Shown one piece after another: positions 57,137-64,000 of a stretch of 64,000 nucleotides of DNA. Both the position numbers and the translations under genes were made by a program. Origin of the DNA: JALYRV01 sp036675475 (GTDB lineage: Bacteria > Acidobacteriota > Vicinamibacteria > Vicinamibacterales > SCN-69-37); the NCBI GenBank assembly GCA_036675475.1, contig JAKFEY010000029.1:1-64000 (forward strand), in the 5' to 3' direction. Numbering within the stretch: position 1 is the stretch's first letter; each line of letters begins with the position of its first letter. The notes under the pieces are model-generated. The model was not told the origin of the DNA and ran no database searches. It saw only the letters and a list, made by a program, of their open reading frames with translations.

Positions 57137-57188
57137 TATTCGCCTTGACGAATAGATGCCGGCGGCTATATATTCGCCTTACCGAATA
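57137..57188. promoter_or_regulatory. Two palindromic ArsR operators overlapping the arsM promoter
   Basis: Operator 1 is TATTCG-CCTTGA-CGAATA (57137-57154); operator 2 is TATTCG-CCTTAC-CGAATA (57171-57188); their centres are 34 bases apart. On the plus strand TTGACG (57145-57150) lies in the middle of operator 1. TATATA (57167-57172, 16-base spacer) or TATATT (57169-57174, 18-base spacer) overlaps operator 2. Repressor bound to both would cover -35 and -10. The arsM ribosome site AAGGAGA is at 57191-57197. Confidence 0.88.
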
Positions 57189-57202
57189 TCAAGGAGAGGC
57201 CG

Positions 57203-58033
57203 ATGACTGCATTGAAAGACACGGTGAAGGCGAAGTACGGCGAGGCCGCGCAGGCGGTGATCGACGGGGCGGACAGCACCAGCTGCTGCACCACGAGCTG
57301 CTGCGGCGGCAGCGGCGGCACCGAGACCGGCGACCCCATCACGCGCGACCTGTACGACGACTCGCAGAAGGCGGCGCTGCCCGGAAAGGCGGTCGCGGCC
57401 TCGCTCGGCTGCGGCAACCCCACGGCGCTCGCGGAGTTGAAGCAGGGCGAAACGGTGCTCGATCTTGGCTCGGGTGGCGGCATCGACGTGCTGTTGTCGG
57501 CTCGCCGCGTCGGGCCGTCGGGCAAGGCCTATGGGCTGGACATGACCGACGAGATGCTCGCGCTCGCGCGCGAGAACCAGCAGAAGGCCGGCGTCTCGAA
57601 CGTCGAGTTCCTCAAGGGCGAGATCGAGAACATTCCGCTGCCTGACGGCGCGGTCGACGTGATCATCTCGAACTGCGTCATCAACCTGTCGGGCGACAAG
57701 GATCGCGTGCTGCGCGAAGCGTTCCGCGTGCTGAAACCCGGCGGCCGGTTCGCCGTCAGCGACGTCGTGTCGCAGCGTGACGTGCCCGCGTCGATTCGCG
57801 CGAGCATGGAGCACTGGATCGGCTGCATTGCCGGCGCGCTCGACATCAACGACTACCGCGCCCGGCTCGAGGCCGCCGGCTTCACCGACGTCTCATTCGA
57901 GATCACGCGCGAGTACCGATCCGACGAGGCGGGAAGCTTCCTGGCGGTGTCTGGCGTGCCGGCCGAAGACGCGCGCGCGGCCGATCGCGCGTTCGCCAGC
58001 GCGTTCATCCGCGCCACCCGCCCGGCCCGGTAA
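57203..58033 (+). CDS. arsM: Arsenite S-adenosylmethionine methyltransferase
   Basis: Methylates As(III) to less toxic or volatile forms, 276 aa, cytosolic. SAM motif VLDLGSGGGIDVLLSA (about 85-100). The three catalytic cysteines are Cys70 (SLGCGNP), Cys158 (ISNCVINL) and Cys208 (IGCIAGA). An extra N-terminal SCCTTSCCG motif (27-35) is common in bacterial ArsM and may help bind As. Start ATG 57203 has a good AAGGAGA site. Divergent from arsR under dual operators; arsC follows after 21 bases. Confidence 0.95.
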   Translation: MTALKDTVKAKYGEAAQAVIDGADSTSCCTTSCCGGSGGTETGDPITRDLYDDSQKAALPGKAVAASLGCGNPTALAELKQGETVLDLGSGGGIDVLLSARRVGPSGKAYGLDMTDEMLALARENQQKAGVSNVEFLKGEIENIPLPDGAVDVIISNCVINLSGDKDRVLREAFRVLKPGGRFAVSDVVSQRDVPASIRASMEHWIGCIAGALDINDYRARLEAAGFTDVSFEITREYRSDEAGSFLAVSGVPAEDARAADRAFASAFIRATRPAR

Positions 58034-58054
58034 GATGCGCTGAGAGGTGTCCGC

Positions 58055-58474
58055 ATGACGCGTCCGCCAGGGGTGTTGTTTCTCTGCGTCGCCAACGCGG
58101 CGCGCAGTCAGATGGCCGAAGCGCTGGCCCGATCGCTGTTCGGCGATCGGGTCAGCGTGCAGAGCGCCGGCAGCCGTGCCACGCGCGTCCACGAGGACGC
58201 CGTGGCCGTGCTGGCCGAGCGCGGCCTCGACATCAGCGCGGCGCGCTCGAAGTCGGTGGACGCGATCGACCCCGCGGGCGTGGACGTCGTGATCACCCTG
58301 TGCGCCGAGGAAGTGTGCCCCGTCTGGCCCGGACGCATCGAGCGCCTCCACTGGCCGCTGCCGGATCCGGCTGCCGCGCCGCCCGCCGAGCGCCTGGCCC
58401 GCTTCCGCGACACCCGCGACGAGATCGCGCGCCGGCTCACCGAGCTGGGGCAGGCCCGCGGCTGGCTCGGTTAA
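58055..58474 (+). CDS. arsC: Thioredoxin-type arsenate reductase (LMW phosphatase fold)
   Basis: Reduces As(V) to As(III), 139 aa. The P-loop CVANAARS (Cys11-Arg17, C-x5-R) is intact. A later pair Cys83 and Cys88 ([12 protein letters not shown]) would form the redox relay, with four residues between instead of the usual six. The Asp of the DP motif is kept in PLPDPAAAP. It lies directly behind arsM, so arsenate is reduced before methylation. The Cys pair favours arsenate reductase over a plain tyrosine phosphatase. Confidence 0.88.
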   Translation: MTRPPGVLFLCVANAARSQMAEALARSLFGDRVSVQSAGSRATRVHEDAVAVLAERGLDISAARSKSVDAIDPAGVDVVITLCAEEVCPVWPGRIERLHWPLPDPAAAPPAERLARFRDTRDEIARRLTELGQARGWLG

Positions 58475-58493
58475 TGCACAGCTGGAGGGCGTT

Positions 58494-59777
58494 GTGCTGA
58501 AGCGCCTCCGCCACCGCAAGATCTGGTTCACCCTCATCGCCCTCCTGATGGTCGTGGCCATCGGGCTGCTCCTCGCCCAGGACCAGGAAGTCATCTACGT
58601 CGAAAGCGCCTACGGCGCCGAGGATCCGCAGTTCCCCGGCTACGTCGCCGCCATTGCCGGCAGCCCGCTCACGCGCGGCGGCACCTTCGAGGTGCTCACC
58701 AACGGCGTGCAGATCATGCCGGCCATGCTGGCCGCCATCGAGCAGGCGCGCGAGCGCATTGTGTTCGAGACCTACGTCTTCAACGACGGCGAGTATGCCC
58801 GCCGGTTTTCCGCGGCGCTCGCGGCCGCCGCGCGGCGAGGCGTGCGCGTGTACCTGCTGCTCGACGCGATGGGCGCGAAGGGCATCGGCGACGCCAACGA
58901 GCGCACCATGCGCGACGCCGGCGTCAACCTCGCGTGGTTCAACCCGCTCACGTTCCGTCAGGTCGAGGAGATCAACGGCCGCACCCACCGCAAGATTCTC
59001 GTCGTCGACGGCCGCGTCGGCTTCACCGGCGGTGTCGGCATTGCCGACTACTGGGCCGGCAACGCGGACGCGAAGGATCACTGGCGCGACACGCAGATCA
59101 GAGTCGAGGGCCCGCCGCTCAGGTATCTCGAGGCGTGCTTTTACGAAAACTGGATCGAGAGCGCCGGCATCGTGAAGCCGGAGCTGCCGCTGCTCGAGGA
59201 CCTGCGCGACGATGTGGCGGAGCAGCAGATGCTGTCGGTGCCGGTGTGGAGCTCGCCGGTGGGCGGGCACAACGGCGTCAAGAAGCTGTATCTGATCACC
59301 ATGGGCGCGGCCCGGCGCGCCATCGACATCCAGACGCCGTACTTCGTCATGGACGGGTCCACGAAGTGGGCGCTGCTCGAGGCCAGGCGGCGCGGCGTGC
59401 GCGTGCGGCTGCTGCTCGAGGGCGACTCGACCGACGCGAAGCCCGTGAAGTACGCCAGCCGGTCCGGCTACGAGGATCTGCTCGCGGCCGGCGTCGAGAT
59501 TTACGAATATCAGCCCACGATGATGCACGCCAAGGCACTGGTGGCCGACGGCATCTGGTCGATCATCGGATCGTCGAATCTCGACAACCGCTCGCTCGAG
59601 CTCAATGACGAGAACAACATCGCCATCGCCGACCGCGCCTTCGCGGCGCGACTGCTGCAGGACTTCGAGCACGACCTGACGTTGTCCAGGCGCATCACCC
59701 TGGAGGCGTGGAACGGGCGTCCCGTCCTGCACAGGGTGCGCGAGCGGTTCTGGGGCGCGTTCGGGGAACTGTTTTAA
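58494..59777 (+). CDS. Phospholipase D / cardiolipin synthase-like membrane protein
   Basis: 427 aa. One N-terminal transmembrane segment (IWFTLIALLMVVAIGLLLA, about 10-28) anchors two PLD domains. HKD motif 1 is HRKILVVDGRVGFTGG (about 165-180). HKD motif 2 is HAKALVADGIWSIIGSSNLD (about 345-364). The layout with paired HKD motifs fits cardiolipin synthase ClsB/ClsC-like enzymes acting at the periplasmic or cytoplasmic membrane face. Start is GTG 58494, 19 bases after arsC; it may be read from the ars promoter, though a functional link is unproven. Confidence 0.88.
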   Translation: MLKRLRHRKIWFTLIALLMVVAIGLLLAQDQEVIYVESAYGAEDPQFPGYVAAIAGSPLTRGGTFEVLTNGVQIMPAMLAAIEQARERIVFETYVFNDGEYARRFSAALAAAARRGVRVYLLLDAMGAKGIGDANERTMRDAGVNLAWFNPLTFRQVEEINGRTHRKILVVDGRVGFTGGVGIADYWAGNADAKDHWRDTQIRVEGPPLRYLEACFYENWIESAGIVKPELPLLEDLRDDVAEQQMLSVPVWSSPVGGHNGVKKLYLITMGAARRAIDIQTPYFVMDGSTKWALLEARRRGVRVRLLLEGDSTDAKPVKYASRSGYEDLLAAGVEIYEYQPTMMHAKALVADGIWSIIGSSNLDNRSLELNDENNIAIADRAFAARLLQDFEHDLTLSRRITLEAWNGRPVLHRVRERFWGAFGELF

Positions 59778-59786
59778 GATGTCCTG

Positions 59787-61235
59787 ATGCCCACACGCGT
59801 CCGCTTCGCGCCGTCTCCCACCGGCTATCTGCATGTTGGCGGCGCGCGCACGGCGCTGTTCAACTGGCTGCACGCCCGGCAGGTCGACGGCACCTTCATC
59901 CTGCGCATCGAAGACACCGACGCCGAGCGCTCCTCGGACGAGATGGTGCAGGGCATTCTCGACGGCCTGCGCTGGCTCGGCCTCGACTGGGACGAGGGCC
60001 CGGGCGTCGGCGGCCCGCACGCACCCTACTTTCAGTCGCAGCGGCTCGATCGCTATCGCGCGCTGGCGCACGAGCTGCTCGCCGCGGGCCGCGCCTATCG
60101 CTGCTTCTGCACGCCCGACGACATCAAGGAGAGGCGCGAGCGCGCCGAAGCCGCGAGCGGCGGCTGGAAGTACGACCGCGTCTGCGCCGCGCTGCCGGAG
60201 GCCGGCGTGCGCGCGCGCGTCGACGCGGGACACGCGCACGCGATTCGCTTCCTCGTGCCGGACGGCGAAACGGCATTCGAGGACACGGTGCACGGGCGCA
60301 TCGCGTTCGCGAACGCCGACATCGAAGACTTCGTCGTGCTTCGCTCGGACGGCTACCCGACCTATCACCTGTCGGTGGTGGCCGACGATGTGGATATGGA
60401 GGTGTCGCATGTGGTGCGCGGCGACGACCACATCTCGAACACGCCGAAGCACGTGCTGATCTTCGAAGCGCTCGGCCGGCCGGTGCCCGCATTCGCGCAC
60501 GTGCCGCTGATTCTCGGCACCGACAAGAAGCGCCTGAGCAAGCGCCACGGCGCGACGAGCGTGATGGAATACGCGCGGCAGGGCATCCTGCCGGAAGCCC
60601 TCTTCAACTTTCTCGCGCTGCTCGGATGGTCGCCCGGCAATGATCGCGAAATCTTCGACAAGGGCGACTTGATCGAGGCCTTCTCGCTGGGCGGCATCAG
60701 CGGCGGCAACGCCGTGTTCAATCCCGAGAAGCTCGAGTGGTTCAACCAGCAGCACATGCAGCGGCTGCCGGGTGAGGAGCTCGCGCGCCGCCTCGAGCCG
60801 CTGCTGCGCGAGCGAGGCATCTGGCGCGACAGCTTCGCGCACGAAGAGCGCGCGTGGCTCCTGTCGCTGATCGACCTGCTCAAGCCGCGCGCGAAGCGCC
60901 TGCACGACTTTGCGGATGAAACGCCCTATCTCTTCAGCACCGCCGTCACGTTCGATCCGGAAGCTGTCGCGAAACATCTGCAGGGTGACGCGCCGGCGAT
61001 GCTCAATGACCTTGCGGATCGGCTGAGCTCGATCGACCCGTTCGAGCGAAGCGCGCTCGACGCGGCCTCCCGCGCGTTTGCGGCAGAGCGCGGCGTGAAG
61101 CTCGGCGCGCTCGTGCATCCCGCGCGCGTGGCGCTCACGGGCCGCAGCGTGAGTCCGGGCCTCTTCGAAATGATGGAACTGCTGGGCCGGGAACGCACGC
61201 TGGAGCGGCTGCGATCATCCAACACGGCCATATAG
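59787..61235 (+). CDS. gltX: Glutamyl-tRNA synthetase
   Basis: Class I synthetase, 482 aa. HIGH-type motif in RFAPSPTGYLHVGGARTALF (about 5-24), KMSKS-type KKRLSKRHGA (about 248-257), and VVADDVDMEVSHVVRGDDHISNTPKHV between them (near 60375-60450). The C-terminal anticodon-binding helices (about 330-482) end LERLRSSNTAI. Starts 9 bases after the PLD gene stop. No gatABC is in view, so whether it also charges tRNA-Gln cannot be judged. Confidence 0.97.
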   Translation: MPTRVRFAPSPTGYLHVGGARTALFNWLHARQVDGTFILRIEDTDAERSSDEMVQGILDGLRWLGLDWDEGPGVGGPHAPYFQSQRLDRYRALAHELLAAGRAYRCFCTPDDIKERRERAEAASGGWKYDRVCAALPEAGVRARVDAGHAHAIRFLVPDGETAFEDTVHGRIAFANADIEDFVVLRSDGYPTYHLSVVADDVDMEVSHVVRGDDHISNTPKHVLIFEALGRPVPAFAHVPLILGTDKKRLSKRHGATSVMEYARQGILPEALFNFLALLGWSPGNDREIFDKGDLIEAFSLGGISGGNAVFNPEKLEWFNQQHMQRLPGEELARRLEPLLRERGIWRDSFAHEERAWLLSLIDLLKPRAKRLHDFADETPYLFSTAVTFDPEAVAKHLQGDAPAMLNDLADRLSSIDPFERSALDAASRAFAAERGVKLGALVHPARVALTGRSVSPGLFEMMELLGRERTLERLRSSNTAI

Positions 61236-61301
61236 CCCAACAGTTATCACTCTCAGCGGCATATACGTTGCACCACAACCGTGCAGCGGAGGGTGAACAA
61301 A

Positions 61302-61604
61302 GTGGCCAAAGAAGATCGCGGATTTGCGTCGATGGATCGCAGCAAGCAGCGGGAGATCGCGAGCAAAGGCGGCAAGGCTGCGCATCAGAAGGGCACCGCG
61401 CACGAATGGACGAGCGAAGAAGCGCGGAACGCCGGCCGTAAGGGCGGGCTTGCCAGCCATGCGCGCCGCCGGGAGCGGCTCGCCCAACAGGGCAGTGTGG
61501 GAAGTGCCGTGGGCACATCCGGCAGCGTGCCCGCCGAATCGCGGCCCGGAGAGCCGGCGTCGCAGGATTCAGGTCGCGGTGGTGGCGAGCGCGAAGAGTT
61601 TTAG
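61302..61604 (+). CDS. KGG-repeat stress-induced protein
   Basis: 100-aa hydrophilic protein. GTG 61302 is preferred: it has a GGAGG site about 9 bases upstream and gives MAKEDRGFASMDRSKQREIA, like other family members. Two KGG units occur, ASKGGKAAHQKGTAHEWTSEEAR and NAGRKGGLASHARRRE (KGG/Con-10 family). The tail (about 70-100) is Gly/Ser/Pro-rich and disordered. Such proteins rise under general stress in other bacteria; molecular role unknown. Confidence 0.82.
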   Translation: MAKEDRGFASMDRSKQREIASKGGKAAHQKGTAHEWTSEEARNAGRKGGLASHARRRERLAQQGSVGSAVGTSGSVPAESRPGEPASQDSGRGGGEREEF

Positions 61605-61615
61605 CGTGGACTGGC

Positions 61616-62224
61616 TCAATCCAGACTTCGCCAGAGATACCAGCACGCGATAGATCGATACGGACGCCAGGGACGCGCAAGCTCGGTCATCCTCGCGGGT
61701 GATGGATGCTTGCGCAGTCCATAGACCGCGCGCATCGCGCGCTGCACGCCCACGTCGCCAACTGGCAGAATATCGGGCCGCCTCAACCGGAAAATCAGGA
61801 ACATCTCGGCCGACCAGCGGCCAATGCCGCGCACCGTGGTCATCGCCTCGATCACCGACGCGTCGTCCATCGCGTCGAGCGCATCGAGCGCCAGCGATCC
61901 ATCTATAACCTTCGTTGCCAGATCCCGCACGCTCGCGACTTTCGCGCGGCTGAGTCCGCACGCGCGCAGGCGATCGTCGCCAATCGCCAGCAGGGCTTCG
62001 GGCGTGGCATGCTCGGCCTCCAGCGCGGCCAGCACCCGGCCGTGAATCGTCATCGCGGCTTTCGACGACAACTGTTGGGAGACGATCGAACGCACCAGCA
62101 GTCCGAAGCGATCCATCTCATGCGAACGCTCCAGGCCGCACGGTCCAAACCGCTTCACGAGGCTGCCCAGCCGCGGGTCATGGCGCATCAGATGCCGCCT
62201 GGCCTTCGCGTAGTCCACCTGCAT
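61616..62224 (-). CDS. DNA-3-methyladenine glycosylase II (AlkA-like HhH-GPD)
   Basis: 202-aa base-excision repair enzyme. Helix-hairpin-helix and GPD region: TTVRGIGRWSAEMFLIFRL followed by LPVGDVGVQRAMRAVYGL, with Asp in GDVG as catalytic residue. The fold starts LVRSIVSQQLSSKAAMTIHGRV. It lacks the N-terminal TBP-like domain of E. coli AlkA, as do many bacterial homologues. No Fe-S cysteines, which argues against Nth/MutY. Convergent with the KGG gene (11-base gap). Confidence 0.9.
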   Translation of the reverse strand: MQVDYAKARRHLMRHDPRLGSLVKRFGPCGLERSHEMDRFGLLVRSIVSQQLSSKAAMTIHGRVLAALEAEHATPEALLAIGDDRLRACGLSRAKVASVRDLATKVIDGSLALDALDAMDDASVIEAMTTVRGIGRWSAEMFLIFRLRRPDILPVGDVGVQRAMRAVYGLRKHPSPARMTELARPWRPYRSIACWYLWRSLD

Positions 62225-62265
62225 GACGTGGATTATCGCCGACCGCAGATTAGAATGAGCGCCCT

Positions 62266-64000
62266 ATGAAGGACGCGTTCAAGCCCTCGCTCTCGCTGCT
62301 CTTCGCGCTTCTGGCCGCGGCCGGCCTCGCGGCGCAGGGAAGCTCGCAGACCAAATGGAATGTCACCGAGCCGTTCGGCCCGGCCACGCCCGTATCGTTC
62401 GACACGAACGAGGGCACGTGGATGAACGTCGACGTCAGTCCCGACGGCCGCACGCTCGTGTTCGACCTGATGGGCGACATCTACGTGATGCCCGTCGAGG
62501 GGTCGGGCGCATCGCCCGCCAGGCGCCTGCTCGGCGGCGCCGCGTTCGAGATGCAGCCGCGATTCAGCCCCGACGGCACGCGCATCGCGTTTGCCAGCGA
62601 CCGCGGCGGCCTCTGGAACATCTGGACGATGGACCCGAACGGCGGAGATTTGAAGCAAGTCTCGCGCGAGCAGAAGTGGTTCATCAACAGTCCGACGTGG
62701 TCGCCCGACGGCCGGTTCCTGTTTGCGCGCCGGCATTTCGTGTCGACGCGCTCGCTCGGCGCCGGCGAAATCTGGATGTATCACGCCTCCGGATCCGACG
62801 GCCTGCAGGTGACCGAGAAGGTCAGCTTCCAGAAGGATCAGGGCGAGCCCGCCGTGTCGCCCGACGGCCGGTATCTCTATTACAGCAAGGACGTCACGCC
62901 CGGCCTGAACTTCGAATACAACAAGGATCCGCACGGCGTGATCTACGCCATCATCCGGCGCGATCTGGAAAGCGGCCAGGAGCGCACGTTCGTGTCGCGC
63001 CCCGGCGGCTCCATCACGCCGCGGCCGTCGCCCGATGGCAGGCATCTGGCGTTCATCCGCCGGGTTGATCTCAAGAGCCACCTGTTTCTGAAGGACTTGA
63101 GCAGCGGCGACGAATGGTCGATCTTCGATCGGCTCGACAAAGACCTGCAGGAAGCCTGGGCGGTGCTCGGGGTGTATGCGCAGTACGCGTGGTCCCCAGA
63201 CAATCGCTTCATCTACATCTGGGGCGAGGGCAAGATCTGGAAAGTCGACGTCGCAAAGAAAGCCGGCGTGCAGGTGCCGTTCACGGCGCGCGTCGAGCAA
63301 TCGCTCAACACACCCGTCCGCTTTCCGGTTGTGGTGCACCCGGATCGCTTCCAGGTGAAGATGCTGCGCGACGTCGTGGTGTCGCCCGATGGCGCCACGG
63401 TGTTCTACAGCGCCCTCGGCCGCCTCTACACGCAGCGCATCGGCGCGGAGGCCGCGACGATGATCGCCGGCGGCAGCTCCAGCCCCGTTACGTCGACCGT
63501 CTCGGCGCCTGCGCTGGCGCCTGACGGAAAGACGATTGCGTTTGCGGCATGGCACGACACGACCGGCGGCCGCATCATCCTTACCGGCATCGACGGGACG
63601 AACCCGCGCGAGATTACCAGAGAGCGGGGCCATTACACCGAGCCCGCGTTCTCGCCTGACGGCCGCTGGATCGCCTACCGCAAGACCGGCGGGGACATGA
63701 CGCGCGGCACGTCGTACGCGATGAACCCCGGCCTGTATGTCGCGCGCGCCGACGGCACCGGAGAGCCGCGCCTGGTCCGCGACGGCGGCTCGAACCCGAA
63801 GTTCACGAAGGACGGCGCGCGGCTGTTCTACAACGACTTCCGCAACAACAACTTCGTGCTCGCGAGCGTCGATCTCGACGGCAGCGATGACCGCATCCAC
63901 CTGCAGTCGCCCAACGCGACGACGATGGTGCCGTCGCCTGATGAGCGCTGGGTCGCCTTCATCGAGCGCTTCCACACGTACGTCGCGGCGTTCCCGAAAA
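62266..64000 (+). CDS. Secreted beta-propeller (WD40-like/TolB-like) protein, probable amidohydrolase-family N terminus; 3' end cut
   Basis: Signal peptide MKDAFKPSLSLLFALLAAAGLA (about 1-22). It is followed by repeated PD40 blades with the SPDGR core (for example VSPDGRTLVFDLMGDIYVMP, FSPDGTRIAFASDRGGLWNI, SPTWSPDGRFLFARR and FSPDGRWIAYRKTGG). At least six such repeats cover the visible 578 residues, and the gene runs off the window. In related bacteria such N-terminal propellers usually precede an amidohydrolase domain. That domain is not visible here, so function is inferred only. Confidence 0.85.
   Translation, partial: MKDAFKPSLSLLFALLAAAGLAAQGSSQTKWNVTEPFGPATPVSFDTNEGTWMNVDVSPDGRTLVFDLMGDIYVMPVEGSGASPARRLLGGAAFEMQPRFSPDGTRIAFASDRGGLWNIWTMDPNGGDLKQVSREQKWFINSPTWSPDGRFLFARRHFVSTRSLGAGEIWMYHASGSDGLQVTEKVSFQKDQGEPAVSPDGRYLYYSKDVTPGLNFEYNKDPHGVIYAIIRRDLESGQERTFVSRPGGSITPRPSPDGRHLAFIRRVDLKSHLFLKDLSSGDEWSIFDRLDKDLQEAWAVLGVYAQYAWSPDNRFIYIWGEGKIWKVDVAKKAGVQVPFTARVEQSLNTPVRFPVVVHPDRFQVKMLRDVVVSPDGATVFYSALGRLYTQRIGAEAATMIAGGSSSPVTSTVSAPALAPDGKTIAFAAWHDTTGGRIILTGIDGTNPREITRERGHYTEPAFSPDGRWIAYRKTGGDMTRGTSYAMNPGLYVARADGTGEPRLVRDGGSNPKFTKDGARLFYNDFRNNNFVLASVDLDGSDDRIHLQSPNATTMVPSPDERWVAFIERFHTYVAAFPK

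Noticed and set aside
58437..61118. Long minus-strand open frame (about 890 codons) opposite the PLD gene and gltX
   Set aside because: Same cause: antisense shadow of two well-identified genes, with no recognisable motifs.

Overview
The window is GC-rich bacterial chromosome spanning the replication origin region. The order rsmG-mnmG-mnmE-jag-yidC-yidD-rnpA-rpmH (all minus) facing dnaA-dnaN-gyrB-gyrA (all plus) is the classical oriC neighbourhood. A parS site, parAB and candidate DnaA boxes support this. Most core genes point away from about 18.5 kb. Two tandem duplicated-domain FtsX/MacB permeases of the ADOP type, a DUF885 peptidase-like protein, a beta-propeller secreted protein, Gram-negative-type GyrB and base composition suggest Acidobacteriota, probably a Vicinamibacteria-like lineage. 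That assignment is inferred from gene content, not from a marker search.

Layout. 1-2.4 kb: an ABC-2 polysaccharide exporter (ATPase cut by the window edge) and a PP2C phosphatase. 2.4-8.5 kb: an F-type ATP synthase cluster (b, b', delta, alpha, gamma, beta, epsilon) without the a and c subunits. It carries two copies of a small stem-loop repeat, one inserted in-frame in atpG, and a 63-bp duplication of the atpH 3' end. 8.6-12.1 kb: selD, parB, parA, rsmG with parS. SelD is itself a selenoprotein: its real start lies upstream of an in-frame UGA that sits exactly at the catalytic Cys position. 12.1-18.3 kb: tRNA modification (mnmG, mnmE), membrane insertion (yidC, yidD, jag), rnpA and rpmH. 18.3-26.6 kb: origin region, dnaA, dnaN, gyrB, gyrA. 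A near-perfect 26-bp inverted repeat lies in the dnaN leader.

26.6-31.1 kb: an orphan multipass membrane protein, a PcrA/UvrD helicase and a frameshifted remnant of a secreted protein. 31.1-36.5 kb: leucine biosynthesis (leuCD, a LysR regulator, leuA lacking its feedback domain, leuB). 36.5-43.4 kb: glmS-glmU-rsmI, DUF885, FmdB-like, galU; glmS, glmU and galU feed nucleotide-sugar and envelope synthesis. 43.5-46.4 kb: serS next to tRNA-Ser(UGA), then small conserved genes. 46.4-53.6 kb: two DUF21/CBS membrane proteins and two ADOP permeases, followed by tRNA-Ser(GCU).

53.9-56.7 kb: a four-gene minor-pilin operon ending in a PilX-like protein with a repeated G-[NS]-P motif. 56.7-58.5 kb: an arsenic module, arsR divergent from arsM-arsC, with two palindromic operators overlapping the predicted arsM promoter. 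58.5-64 kb: a phospholipase D/cardiolipin-synthase-like protein, gltX, a KGG stress protein, a 3-methyladenine glycosylase, and the start of a secreted beta-propeller protein running off the right edge.

No CRISPR array, insertion sequence, prophage or rRNA operon is visible. The least explained structures are the Sec-SelD with its hairpin, the dnaN-leader palindrome, the dispersed stem-loop repeat in the ATP synthase genes, and the repetitive PilX.
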